Below, piece by piece: positions 38,394 to 46,937 of a DNA stretch of 64,000 nucleotides. The position numbers and the translations under genes are program-made. The notes under the pieces were generated by a model, which was given only the letters and a program-made list of their open reading frames with translations, searched no databases and was not told the DNA's origin. Origin of the DNA: a bacterium. GTDB taxonomy: Bacteria > Hinthialibacterota > Hinthialibacteria > OLB16. The stretch covers positions 87,323 through 151,322 of the forward strand of contig JAJVIK010000020.1 in NCBI GenBank assembly GCA_022072055.1. The letters run 5' to 3'. Each line of letters starts with the position of its first letter. Within the stretch, counting starts at the first letter, position 1.

Positions 38394-40715
38394 CTAGTAG
38401 AGCGCAACCGCCTCAGTCCCTTCCCCGCGCACCCGAAGGCAGTCCGGCGCGAGCTCCACCTTGGCCCGCGATCCGTTCCGGCTGATCGATAGCGTTTGCC
38501 CTTTGGTGGTCCAATCGTAATCATGGGTGGCCGAATCCGGATTCACCCGAATGAGGGTCACGAACTCCTGCTTCTTGGAAGAGCCGCGCGGCTTGGCGGT
38601 GAGGTGCCACTCGCTGAGATCGAATCCGGCCCAGTTTGCGGGAGGGGGGTCATACCCATCCCGCTGGGAAAGGGCCAGGCCCTCGGGCGCGAGGAACCGA
38701 ACCTCGACGGAGCCCTTCGCTCCCGACCAGAGCGCGCGCGGCGGGGAGGAATCGGGATGGAGCTCGAACTGGCTGGGGGCATGGAGCAGCCAGTCGAACG
38801 GGACCTCGTAGGGGGCTTCGAGAACATCGTGGATCACCACCGTGTCCGGCTTCAGAAAGATCAGGGCGCGTGTCCAACGACGGAGGTTTTCGTAGGACTC
38901 ACCCGCTTCCCCGACCACGATGTCGAAGGATGGGTGAGTCTCGAAGTGAGTGATCCGACCCAGCGCAAGGGGGCTGTGGGCGCGCTGGCCCTCGCCATCC
39001 ACGAGAATGGCGTTCTGTGAGCGAGTGTTCCACATCCAACGCCGGTGGTGGGGGCTGCCGTGAATGTCGCGACGGCCGGTGTTGAGCAGCGCCGGCTCTC
39101 CGCCGATGTTCAGGTGGAACGTGTTGTTGGCGTTGAAGCCGTGGCTCACGCTCCCCATGGGGCTGCTCTTGAAGAACAGCTGGATGTTGTCGGAGGCATC
39201 CGTCAGGTTGGTGTTCATGACCGCCACCCCGACACCCTGGAAGCAAGTCGAGCGGGGGAGGTCGGTGGGAGGCATTCCTTCGCCGACCCGCGCCCGGGCC
39301 GCTTGCAGGAAGCCGATCGGATCCTCACGGAAATCCCCCCGAACTTGATCCGCATACCACTTCCAGTGCGGGTTCCCCGCGCCCGCGGCCAGCATGGCCA
39401 TGAGCGGCCCGCAGGCGGATGGAGTCTGGACCCCTGAGGACATGTCCCCGAAGGCGGTGTGACGGGTCCCCGGCGGGGCCATGTAGAGGGCGAAATACCC
39501 CGTTCGTTTGAAGAAGGGTCTTTCGAACACATCGATCCCAAAAGCCGAATCCATGAGCAGAGTCCAGAATCCGAAACGTTCAAGATAACTCTTCCAATAG
39601 GGAACCCCTTCATGCCAACCGCCATCCCGGTCGCCCCAAACCGGGTAACAGCCATGGAAGACCGTGAGTGAGAACTCCAGCCAGGTCTCAGCTTCGGGGA
39701 TCTCATCGAGGAACGCGAGCGCGAGTTCACCGAGGAAATGCCAGGCGCGGTTCCGGTGGCTTTCGTAAGGCTCCCAGAGGTGCTGGTTTCCCCCGAGGTG
39801 GTCGAAGCATTGACGACCCCGGACGCGCATGATCTCACAAACGCGCGAACGGTCGGATTCGGAGAGCGCGGAGTATGCCCACGAATATGCGCGCGAGGGG
39901 AGATACAGCAGCGGCATGGCGGCTTCATCGTTGTAAGAGTACTCGCTCGCCCCCTCGGGATCCCACTCGCACATGGCCATGAGGAGATCCCGCGCGGCGC
40001 GGCTGTACTTGTCCTCACCTGAGATCAGGCCCACAAAGGCGAGCGTGGAGGCGGCTTCCCCCAGATTCATTGAGCGATCCCGGTTGCCCCACCAGATCTT
40101 CTTCCATTCCTCCCCCTTTCTTTCGATCCCTTCCGGATAGAGCGGGGGTGGTGAGGTGTCGGGGGGGCGCTTCAGCCATTCATCGCATTGCTTGAGAAGC
40201 GCGGCCCAGCGCCCCGCCTGTGGGCCGTTCGCGAGCCCTCTTAAGCCCGCCACCTCTTCCGGCCGCAGGAGCAGGCGCGGGTGTTCCTTGGGGATGCGCT
40301 TTCTCAAGTCGGAAAGAGTCGGTTGAGGGCAAGCGGGGGCATCGGGAGCCAGGGTGAAGCGGCGGGTCTCGCTCCAACCGGAGCGATTCCCCTCCGGGTC
40401 GAAGGCGGAGTAGCGCCAGTAGAGTGTCTTATCGACCGGAAACAAGATGGAGGGACAGTGCGCCGACCAGGGTGTTCGAGTGACTTCATAGATGAGGTTG
40501 GAGAACTCGGACGCATCGGAAACCTGGAGCGCATACCCCGAAGCCTCCTCAAGCGGTCTCCAAGTGAAGCTCGGTGGGTTAACTTCGGCGGGCTGGTCCT
40601 CGGAGGGTCGAAAGCCCCAGGTTCCGGGTGGGGGTGGGGAATCGTTGACGCTCACCCCCCCGGCGGCTTTGGCCAGAAGCACAGACAGAATCAGGATCAC
40701 CTCAAGGCGTCTCAT
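38394..40715 (-). CDS. heparinase II/III-like (DUF4962) secreted polysaccharide lyase-like protein
   Basis: A 773-residue exported protein with signal MRRLEVILILSVLLAKAAGG. Residues about 25-110 form a fibronectin-like DUF4962 domain (PPSFTWRPLEEASGYALQVS). The middle is an alpha/alpha toroid (HPRLLLRPEEVAGLR, EAAMPLLYLPSRAYSWAY, HLWEPYESHRNRAWHFLGE). From about residue 515 comes the beta-sheet heparinase II/III domain (GSVSHGFNANNTFHLNIGG, GSPHHRRWMWNTRSQNAILVDGEGQ). Relatives cleave uronic-acid polysaccharides such as heparan sulfate or alginate. ATG 40715 has GGGAG 6 nt upstream and overlaps the end of the sulfotransferase gene by 14 bp, so the two are coupled. Confidence 0.8.
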   Translation of the reverse strand: MRRLEVILILSVLLAKAAGGVSVNDSPPPPGTWGFRPSEDQPAEVNPPSFTWRPLEEASGYALQVSDASEFSNLIYEVTRTPWSAHCPSILFPVDKTLYWRYSAFDPEGNRSGWSETRRFTLAPDAPACPQPTLSDLRKRIPKEHPRLLLRPEEVAGLRGLANGPQAGRWAALLKQCDEWLKRPPDTSPPPLYPEGIERKGEEWKKIWWGNRDRSMNLGEAASTLAFVGLISGEDKYSRAARDLLMAMCEWDPEGASEYSYNDEAAMPLLYLPSRAYSWAYSALSESDRSRVCEIMRVRGRQCFDHLGGNQHLWEPYESHRNRAWHFLGELALAFLDEIPEAETWLEFSLTVFHGCYPVWGDRDGGWHEGVPYWKSYLERFGFWTLLMDSAFGIDVFERPFFKRTGYFALYMAPPGTRHTAFGDMSSGVQTPSACGPLMAMLAAGAGNPHWKWYADQVRGDFREDPIGFLQAARARVGEGMPPTDLPRSTCFQGVGVAVMNTNLTDASDNIQLFFKSSPMGSVSHGFNANNTFHLNIGGEPALLNTGRRDIHGSPHHRRWMWNTRSQNAILVDGEGQRAHSPLALGRITHFETHPSFDIVVGEAGESYENLRRWTRALIFLKPDTVVIHDVLEAPYEVPFDWLLHAPSQFELHPDSSPPRALWSGAKGSVEVRFLAPEGLALSQRDGYDPPPANWAGFDLSEWHLTAKPRGSSKKQEFVTLIRVNPDSATHDYDWTTKGQTLSISRNGSRAKVELAPDCLRVRGEGTEAVALY

Positions 40716-41442
40716 ACCCATACTCCCGCATCGCCGTCTCCAGAAAGTCAAAATAGTTCTCCCCCTCATCTTTCTTGTAACGTCCGACCGGATCGGGATT
40801 GACGGGGACTCGCGCAAGCGGAAAGCCGAGGAAGGCCTCCAAGCGGGAAAGCGCCTCTTCCTGATAGAGGACAAAATCCTCGAAGCGAACCTCAATCCGG
40901 TTTTCCGGTCGGGGAATCGCGTGGACCAGATCATACTGGTATTTCCAGGAAATGGCCCGCCTTAAGCGGATATCCTGCGTGTCGGGGTATTGGATGTTGA
41001 AGTCATGAAGGTCATCCGTGACATGCGCACCCAGAATGCTATCGCGCGGGTTACGGACCCAGAAGATGTATTTGGCGTCCGGGAACATGCGGACAATCCA
41101 AGGATACGCGAGCGTGGTTTCCGGAATCTTCCAACCTCTGTAAGCCGCCTTGCTTTCGAGGACAGTGCGCAGGAACGAATGAATCAGGCGAGTGAACTCG
41201 GGGTCGATGGGACGGTCGAGGAGATCGCTCCAATCCCACTCCAAGTCGCCTTTCCACTTCACCCGCGTTCCGAGGATCCGGCAGGCTTCGTACATCTCCT
41301 CGGGTGGGATGAGGTCCCAGGATTCGTTGAGCGGTTCGCCCATGTAGACGCCGCTCTCGGCCAGGGTTTGGGAAATGGCGCGAGTGCCGGAATGGCCGCG
41401 TCCGATGATGGTGATGAGCTGTGTCCCCTGCGTCATTCGCAT
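40702..41442 (-). CDS. PAPS-dependent sulfotransferase family protein
   Basis: A 246-residue protein of the sulfotransferase family. The 5'-phosphosulfate loop is IIGRGHSGTRAISQTL near the N-terminus and the 3'-phosphate block is YIFWVRNPRDSILGAH about 115 residues later, with VRFEDFVLYQEEALSRLEAFLGFPL further on. Such enzymes move sulfate from PAPS to carbohydrates or other acceptors. Its overlap with a heparinase-like gene and closeness to a sulfatase-like gene point to a sulfated polysaccharide. Cytoplasmic or membrane-associated; no signal peptide. Confidence 0.82.
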   Translation of the reverse strand: MRMTQGTQLITIIGRGHSGTRAISQTLAESGVYMGEPLNESWDLIPPEEMYEACRILGTRVKWKGDLEWDWSDLLDRPIDPEFTRLIHSFLRTVLESKAAYRGWKIPETTLAYPWIVRMFPDAKYIFWVRNPRDSILGAHVTDDLHDFNIQYPDTQDIRLRRAISWKYQYDLVHAIPRPENRIEVRFEDFVLYQEEALSRLEAFLGFPLARVPVNPDPVGRYKKDEGENYFDFLETAMREYGYETP

Positions 41443-41473
41443 GCAGGCGCGCCGTCTTTCATCGAGCCGCCCC

Positions 41474-41713
41474 TTAGAGTCGATCGATCAGCTCATCCTT
41501 TGGGATGCCTGTCCAGAGGCTCACTCGAGACAGAATATCGTTCAGGGTTCCCTTGGCGATGGTTTCATGCATGGGAACAGTAACGGAATGTGTCCCGACA
41601 GGAGGCTTTCGCGAGTAGCGAGCGTGGCTCCCCCGTTGCCGTTGAAGGGCGTACCCCAGGGATTCGAGCAGAGCTGCCGGCTCCCTGCCGCTAATCGGCG
41701 GCAACCGTGGCAT
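41474..41713 (-). CDS. HicA-family mRNA interferase toxin, without HicB
   Basis: A 79-residue HicA (YcfA) protein: MPRLPPISGREPAALLESLGY, then RQRGSHARYSR with the catalytic His, and HSVTVPMHETIAKGTLNDIL. HicA toxins are double-stranded-RNA-binding-fold ribonucleases that cut mRNA. The partner antitoxin HicB normally lies directly beside it, but the gene upstream (55 nt away) is a sulfatase-like gene and the gene downstream (30 nt) is a sulfotransferase; the gaps are too short for HicB. It is either controlled from elsewhere or inactive. Confidence 0.85.
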   Translation of the reverse strand: MPRLPPISGREPAALLESLGYALQRQRGSHARYSRKPPVGTHSVTVPMHETIAKGTLNDILSRVSLWTGIPKDELIDRL

Positions 41714-41768
41714 GATGAGCTTCCACCTTGAGGAGCATCCTTTTCAGCCCTCCTTACCTCTGGGGAGT

Positions 41769-43163
41769 CTACCTCTTCGTCGCGCGCGCTTGAAGGCGCT
41801 TGGCCATCGCCGGGTCGCCGATGTGCAGGGTGTCGTAAGCCTGCTGCGAGGTCTTGAACGGGCCGCCGATGTGGTCATAGCCGTGCCACAGCAGGTTGGT
41901 GACCATGGAGTTCGGGCGTCCGGTTTCCTTCTCGCGGCGCGCGATCCAGTCGCGCATGCGCTCCTCGAGCATCGCCGCCACCTTCTTCTCCTTCCTTGCC
42001 AGGTTGTGGTTCTCCTCCGGATCCTCGATCAGGTTGTACAGCTCCACTTCCGGCTTGAAATGAAAATCGGGCTCCAGGGCGTGGATCAGCTTCCACTCCG
42101 GTGTGCGCCAACCATGCTTGCGCATCCAGGTGCATTCGGTGATGTAGAACTCGGTTTCCGGTTTTCGTCGTTTCCCTCGCATTTCTCCAAGCAGACTTGC
42201 GCCATCGAACTTGATCTTGGGTTTCACGCCGAGGATATCGAGGATGGTGGGGGTTACACTCTTGAGTGTGCAGTAGCCCGGGAGTCGGAGACCCTCGGGG
42301 ACCTTGCCCGGCATGCGGAACACCAGCGGCACCTTGAGCGTGGGTTCATAGAGACCGTGGTGATCGAAATAACAATCATGATCATAGAGAGTTTCACCGT
42401 GATCGCTGTCCAACACGACGAGGGAGTTCTCATCCAATCCCAGCGCGGTGATCGTGGCGAAGATGTTTTGGATGCAGGCGTCCATGTAGGCCACCGCGCC
42501 GTCATATTGGGCAATAATATAATCCTTGTCGCGCACCCCGGGCGGCATCCAGCAGGCGAAGAAATCGCGGAACGGCTTGAAGGCGAACACGGGCTCCATG
42601 GACTTGTTCTTGGGATCAAACTCGTCGCCATCGTAAAACAAGCGCTCGAACGGGCGCGGCGGGAGGTAGGGGGAGTGCGGGTCCATGTGACGGAGAAACA
42701 GGAAGAAGGGTTTTCCGGTCTTGGCGAGCGCCTTCAGCTCCGGCAGCGCCTGGGCGTTCAAATTCTCGGCCTTGGGACTGCGCCCCTGCTCCCAGCTCCC
42801 CCAACCCTCATAGCTGAGGTGCTTGTCGAATCCCCTGGAGGCCGGGTTGCCGTCGAAACCGACACAGGTGGTCCGATAGCCTTCCTTCTTGAGTATCTCC
42901 GCGAGGGTCGCCACGCCGGGAGCGAAGGTCCCCTTGTGACGCAGCGCGACGATGTTGGTTCCGAAGGCATCCAACCCGGTGAACATGTTGCTGTAGGCCG
43001 AGGTGGTTGGGATATGCGGACTGAAGGTGTGTTCAAAGACCGTCCCCCCCTTCGCCCACTTGTCGATATGCGGGGTGGTCAGGCGATGATAGCCATACAG
43101 GCTCATGTGATCGGCGCGCAGGCTATCGATGCCGATCAGGATCAAGTTGGGTTTACGGGGCAT
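41769..43163 (-). CDS. sulfatase-superfamily protein with Thr in place of the formylglycine Cys
   Basis: A 464-residue protein with the alkaline-phosphatase/sulfatase fold: NLILIGIDSLRADHMSLYGY (metal Asp13), FFLFLRHMDPHSPYLPP, VVLDSDHGETLYDH and a C-terminal EVELYNLIEDPEENHNLA block. In place of C-x-P-S-R the nucleophile region reads T53-T-S-A-Y before SNMFTG. Thr serves as nucleophile in other members of this superfamily (nucleotide pyrophosphatases, LtaS-type phosphotransferases), so it may be a phosphoesterase or transferase, or a sulfatase with altered chemistry. No signal peptide is visible, so it appears cytoplasmic. It belongs to the minus-strand polysaccharide cluster. Confidence 0.85.
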   Translation of the reverse strand: MPRKPNLILIGIDSLRADHMSLYGYHRLTTPHIDKWAKGGTVFEHTFSPHIPTTSAYSNMFTGLDAFGTNIVALRHKGTFAPGVATLAEILKKEGYRTTCVGFDGNPASRGFDKHLSYEGWGSWEQGRSPKAENLNAQALPELKALAKTGKPFFLFLRHMDPHSPYLPPRPFERLFYDGDEFDPKNKSMEPVFAFKPFRDFFACWMPPGVRDKDYIIAQYDGAVAYMDACIQNIFATITALGLDENSLVVLDSDHGETLYDHDCYFDHHGLYEPTLKVPLVFRMPGKVPEGLRLPGYCTLKSVTPTILDILGVKPKIKFDGASLLGEMRGKRRKPETEFYITECTWMRKHGWRTPEWKLIHALEPDFHFKPEVELYNLIEDPEENHNLARKEKKVAAMLEERMRDWIARREKETGRPNSMVTNLLWHGYDHIGGPFKTSQQAYDTLHIGDPAMAKRLQARATKR

Positions 43164-43212
43164 GAAGATGTTCCTTCTTCGGAGAATTCAAACCAATTGT
43201 GGACTTGATCGA

Positions 43213-44331
43213 TCATCCCACAGATGATCCGGGAGTCGGTAGGGGGCGGGAGGGCCCCCCCTTTAGGGCCGCCTGAAACACAAGGAACTCGCCGAGATTG
43301 CTTAGGGTGAGCAGGCCCACGATCCGCCCGTTGCGGATCGCGGGCGCGGTGTGGCACTGGGACTCCTGGAGACGCAAGAACACATTCTCGAGCATCTCGC
43401 CCGGGTCCACCTTCACAAACTCCCGGCGCATGGCCTCGGCCACCAACGCGCTGGGACCGCTCGACTGAAGCCCCGCCACCAGGTCGCCCTGGGTCAGGAT
43501 GCCCACAACCTCCCCGCTCTGAACCACCGGGAAATCCTGCTGCCAGCCTTGAAGGGTGAGACGGACCGCCTCCGCAAGGCTGTCGGCGGGGGCCAGGGTG
43601 TGAAACTCGGTCAGCATCGCGCGCGCCACCGGAATCCCCGAGAGCGAGGATTTGAGCTGCACCATGCTGGATTCCTGCGCCGCGCCGATCCAGACAAACA
43701 GCGCGATGAACAACAGGAACGGGCTTGTGAACAACCCAACGAAGCCGAACAGAAAAGCCATCGCCTGGCCGATGGAGGCGGCGATCTGGGTGGCTTGAGT
43801 GTAATCCATGCGGGTGGCCAGCATGGCGCGCAGGACTCGTCCTCCGTCCATCGGGAAGGCCGGAAGAAGGTTGAACAGGACCAAGAACAGATTGACCACC
43901 ATCAGGCGCTGGAGCAACGACCCCTGCGTGAAATCGAAGTCGGCGAGCGGGGCCGGCGCGCCGGTCAGACTGAGCCAAACAAAGAGCGCGATGGCGATGG
44001 CCACATTGACCAGAGGTCCCGCCACCGCCACCCAGAGCTCCTGGAGGGGCTTTTCCGGCATGCGCTCGAGACGGGCGAGTCCACCGATCGGGAGCAAGGT
44101 GATGTCCCGGGTGGCGATTCCAAAGCTCCGGGCGGCAAGGGCATGCCCCAGCTCATGCAGGAACACACACCCGAACAGCGCGCACAGGAACACAACGCCA
44201 GTGATGGCCGCGGCGGCGTTCCCACCCGCCGCGAGATGGGCCATCCCCACAAACAGCAACAAGATCAGGAAGGTGGCGTGGAGGTAAACCTCAATCCCCG
44301 CGATGGAGCCGATGCGAAAGGACCATTTCAT
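43213..44331 (-). CDS. site-2 protease family (M50) membrane metalloprotease with CBS pair
   Basis: A 372-residue intramembrane Zn protease. The catalytic HELGH lies at residues 59-63 inside a membrane helix (CVFLHELGHALAARSFG), and the second metal site is NLLPAFPMDGGRVLRA. About six membrane segments are followed by two CBS domains (IPVARAMLTEFHTLAPADSLAEAV and AEAMRREFVKVDPGEMLENVF), as in the family-3 S2P proteins that sense adenine nucleotides. ATG 44331 overlaps the upstream small ORF by 4 bp; a start at 44388 would add residues without function. It may cleave membrane-bound regulators. Confidence 0.9.
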   Translation of the reverse strand: MKWSFRIGSIAGIEVYLHATFLILLLFVGMAHLAAGGNAAAAITGVVFLCALFGCVFLHELGHALAARSFGIATRDITLLPIGGLARLERMPEKPLQELWVAVAGPLVNVAIAIALFVWLSLTGAPAPLADFDFTQGSLLQRLMVVNLFLVLFNLLPAFPMDGGRVLRAMLATRMDYTQATQIAASIGQAMAFLFGFVGLFTSPFLLFIALFVWIGAAQESSMVQLKSSLSGIPVARAMLTEFHTLAPADSLAEAVRLTLQGWQQDFPVVQSGEVVGILTQGDLVAGLQSSGPSALVAEAMRREFVKVDPGEMLENVFLRLQESQCHTAPAIRNGRIVGLLTLSNLGEFLVFQAALKGGPSRPLPTPGSSVG

Positions 44332-44540
44332 GGTTGTTCGGCCTTGTCCTCCACCTTGTATCCCTTCTCCTCGGCGAGCTTGCGCCAATATTTGTAATCG
44401 CTGCGGATATCGAGGGCCGGCTTGTAAGGGATCTGTCTTTCCTCAAACGAAGTAATTCCAGAGCGCTTGAGGGCAAGAATAAGGTCTCTCATTCCGGAAA
44501 TGGACCTAAGTCGCCGAACATATTCTTCCGCGGAAATCAT
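44328..44540 (-). CDS. small protein paired with a nucleotidyltransferase
   Basis: A 70-residue, strongly charged helical protein (MISAEEYVRRLRSISGMRDLILALKRSG ... DYKYWRKLAEEKGYKVEDK). I do not recognise a family. It overlaps both neighbours by 4 bp (ATGA): the nucleotidyltransferase upstream and the site-2 protease downstream. Size, charge and overlap make it a candidate antitoxin or partner of the nucleotidyltransferase. Confidence 0.6.
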   Translation of the reverse strand: MISAEEYVRRLRSISGMRDLILALKRSGITSFEERQIPYKPALDIRSDYKYWRKLAEEKGYKVEDKAEQP

Positions 44541-45004
44541 TTCTCTGCCTCGCCGCCAATAAGTTTGCTTAAACCCTCTATATCGATCCGATCCTTACCC
44601 GACATGCGCCCTCGTTTGAGGGCAATGACCACCTCCGGTCTAGCGACTCTATACTGGTCTTCATTGTACTTGAGGATGGCGGCTGTTTCGATTCCCCGAC
44701 GAAATTCCTCTTGGTCCGCAAGGAGAAAATCAGCGATCATCACCGCCTCTCCTTGGATTTTCACAAGCCGCCGGATTCGGACGTCCAGGAAATCCATAGG
44801 AGCCGAAAGGTCCAGGTAACCATGTGAATGAAGCAGCGGAGGAATAGAATTCCAATCCTCGGGCCTGATCAAAAGGTCGATATCCTCTGTCGCCCGGGCC
44901 TCGACCCACAGGTTATAGGCAAGCCCGCCAACAATCGCGTACGGAATACCCGCCCCCTCAAGCGCTCTTGTGATGAGGCGTAGTTCCTCAAAGAGGCTGA
45001 TCAT
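44537..45004 (-). CDS. nucleotidyltransferase-fold protein (AbiEii/DUF6036-like)
   Basis: A 155-residue protein of the polymerase-beta-type nucleotidyltransferase fold: AIVGGLAYNLWVEARATEDIDLLI contains the GG pair (residues 26-27) and the catalytic D41-I-D43. Relatives of this size are often toxins (AbiEii, MenT) that add nucleotides to tRNA or other targets, or are uncharacterised. It is in an overlapping chain with the isomerase gene (4 bp) and the 70-residue small protein (4 bp). The third acidic residue could be in ILKYNEDQYRVARPEVVIALK. Whether it is a toxin is an inference from family and context. Confidence 0.7.
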   Translation of the reverse strand: MISLFEELRLITRALEGAGIPYAIVGGLAYNLWVEARATEDIDLLIRPEDWNSIPPLLHSHGYLDLSAPMDFLDVRIRRLVKIQGEAVMIADFLLADQEEFRRGIETAAILKYNEDQYRVARPEVVIALKRGRMSGKDRIDIEGLSKLIGGEAEK

Positions 45005-45801
45005 CTCGCTCCCAGCCCCTTCAGGATCGCGTTCAGGTAACCGTAGCTCTCGGCCGCGATCATGGCCCTCCGGGAGAGATCATATTCGCCCGCGCCGATG
45101 ACCTCCAGGCACACCGGACCGCTATAGCCGCCATCGACCAGGGCCTTGCAGTAGGCGTGCAGGTTGATGTCGCCGCGTCCGCAGGCCTGCAGGCGGGCGT
45201 CTCCGGGGCTGGGTCCGGGTCCCTTGCAGTCGCGGATATGAATGTGCCTGGTCCTCGATAGGACCGGTGGAAGCGCCTCCTCCGGCTTTTCACCCGCGCG
45301 GTGGATGTGGCTCGGGTCCATGTCAATCCCGAAGCCGGGAGACTTAATCCTTTCCAAGGCGCGCAAGGTCGTCGGCGTGTTGTCGATGCAGCAGCCCACA
45401 TGAGCTTTCACACAGAGGGTCACCCCGTACGTCTCGGCCTTCTCCGCCAACTTGGCGATGAGGTCAGTCTGGCGCGCGAAGTCTTCCTCGCTGCCGCTCT
45501 TCCCGCCCGGACCGATGTTGACAATGGGGATGCCGATCGCCTGTCCAGCCTCGAAGGCTTTGATCAGACGATCCTCATCGAGGGCCGCTTCCTCCATGGA
45601 AAGGAGTTTGAGGTTGTACTTCTCGGAGAGCTCCTTGATCTGGTCGATCTGCGGCTTCCAGTCATCAAGGACAAGATGCTCGCACATGCCTTGGATCGCG
45701 GAGATCTCGATGCCGTCATATCCCGCCCAGGCGATGTGCTGGAAAGCGGTTTCGAGTTCAAGGTTGGCGAAGAGGACTGAGTTCGCGCCGAGGTGGATCA
45801 T
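45001..45801 (-). CDS. sugar phosphate isomerase/epimerase (xylose isomerase-like TIM barrel)
   Basis: A 266-residue TIM-barrel protein of the AP-endonuclease-2/xylose-isomerase fold. Typical strands are seen: GYDGIEISAIQGMCEHL, LKLLSMEEAALDE, IVNIGPGG, LCVKAHVGCCIDNT, GFGIDMDPSHIHRAGE, THIHIRDCKGP-like RHIHIRDCKGPGPS, and GPVCLEVIGAGEYD at the end, which bring together the Glu/Asp/His metal ligands. It lies 5 nt downstream of a Gfo/Idh/MocA gene, a pair often found in sugar or cyclitol catabolism. The substrate cannot be read from sequence. Confidence 0.87.
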   Translation of the reverse strand: MIHLGANSVLFANLELETAFQHIAWAGYDGIEISAIQGMCEHLVLDDWKPQIDQIKELSEKYNLKLLSMEEAALDEDRLIKAFEAGQAIGIPIVNIGPGGKSGSEEDFARQTDLIAKLAEKAETYGVTLCVKAHVGCCIDNTPTTLRALERIKSPGFGIDMDPSHIHRAGEKPEEALPPVLSRTRHIHIRDCKGPGPSPGDARLQACGRGDINLHAYCKALVDGGYSGPVCLEVIGAGEYDLSRRAMIAAESYGYLNAILKGLGAR

Positions 45802-45806
45802 AATAA

Positions 45807-46796
45807 TTACACCTCCTCCACCTTCCGCGAATGAAACGACCGGATCGCAGCCTCAATCACCCGTTGAGCCTTGAGAGCCTCCAGGCCGGAGGCTTCAATT
45901 CGGTCGGGAGGAGTCTTTTCCAGGAGCTGTTTGACCCAGTACGCGATCCGGCTCTTGAAAGTCTCGCCGAAGCTCATCATCCCGCCCAGGTAATCATAGC
46001 GCTCCACCTCACGGCTTTGGCGAGGATAAAAAGTCAGATGCTCGCAGGCGTCCTCGAGAACAAAGCGCCCATCCGATCCCGCCACATCACAGGACTCCAG
46101 GCCGAAGCTTCCGCCCGCGTCATAGCTGCCGACCAGGTTCCCGATCACCCCGCTCTCGAACTCCATCCCAATCTGCGCGTTGGACCAGATGGTTCTTCCC
46201 TTCCCCCTGGAAAGAAACGCGCACACGGCCTTGATGTCGCCACAGAAGTATCGCATCACATCGATGGAGTGTGGATGCAGGGCGCGGAGATGAAACCAGG
46301 GCGAGGACTCGTTCGGATTGGGGATCCACATGCGCATGTTGATCATGTGGAGCTGCCCCAGCCTACCGTTCCCCACCCACTCCTTGGCGCGCAACGCGGC
46401 GGGGGTAAAACGGTGGTTCAGGTTGACCGCATAGGGGATGCCCCGGTCGCGCGCGAGCGCCACCATTTCCTCGGCCTTGGGGATCTCGTTCGAGATCGGC
46501 TTCTCCCCGAGGGTAGGAATGCCCGCGGCGAGCAATTCCATTGTCGGAGTGTGGTGGTCACCGCCGTTTTCGACCCCCGCCGTGCACATGCTGGCGGCAT
46601 CGAGGGCAGGCCCGCTCTCCAGCATTTCCCGGACACTGTAGAAGGCCCGGGCGCCGTAATCCGCGGCGGCCTTGTCGGCCTTCTCGCGAAGGATGTCGCA
46701 GACCGCGACAATCTCGGTTTCAGGGAGTTCCTGGTAAACTTTGGCATGGACATTCCCGATGTTGCCCATGCCGACAATGGCGATGCGAAGAGGCAT
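45807..46796 (-). CDS. Gfo/Idh/MocA family oxidoreductase
   Basis: A 329-residue NAD(P)-dependent dehydrogenase. N-terminal Rossmann motif IAIVGMGNIGNVHAKVY, then the conserved GEKPISNE (EKP) and the C-terminal domain with NLNHRFTPAALRAKEWV and HPHSIDVMRYFCG holding the active-site His. Members oxidise hydroxyls of sugars, inositols or their derivatives. It heads the minus-strand chain with the isomerase and shares an upstream region with the divergent HigB-like toxin gene. Confidence 0.9.
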   Translation of the reverse strand: MPLRIAIVGMGNIGNVHAKVYQELPETEIVAVCDILREKADKAAADYGARAFYSVREMLESGPALDAASMCTAGVENGGDHHTPTMELLAAGIPTLGEKPISNEIPKAEEMVALARDRGIPYAVNLNHRFTPAALRAKEWVGNGRLGQLHMINMRMWIPNPNESSPWFHLRALHPHSIDVMRYFCGDIKAVCAFLSRGKGRTIWSNAQIGMEFESGVIGNLVGSYDAGGSFGLESCDVAGSDGRFVLEDACEHLTFYPRQSREVERYDYLGGMMSFGETFKSRIAYWVKQLLEKTPPDRIEASGLEALKAQRVIEAAIRSFHSRKVEEV

Positions 46797-46937
46797 TTTC
46801 GGATACGGCTCCCGTCTGGAGTGGTTCTCAGTCTGAACAAACGATTATCGCATGACCAGGTGGAACGGTACATATCCGAGATCATTCGCCTTGGATTGGG
46901 GACCCGCGCGGGTCCTTCCGAAGGGGGATTCTCTTGC

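Noticed and set aside
41714..41768. HicB antitoxin next to HicA.
   Set aside because: Only 55 bases separate HicA from the sulfatase-like gene and no HicB-like sequence is present on either side.
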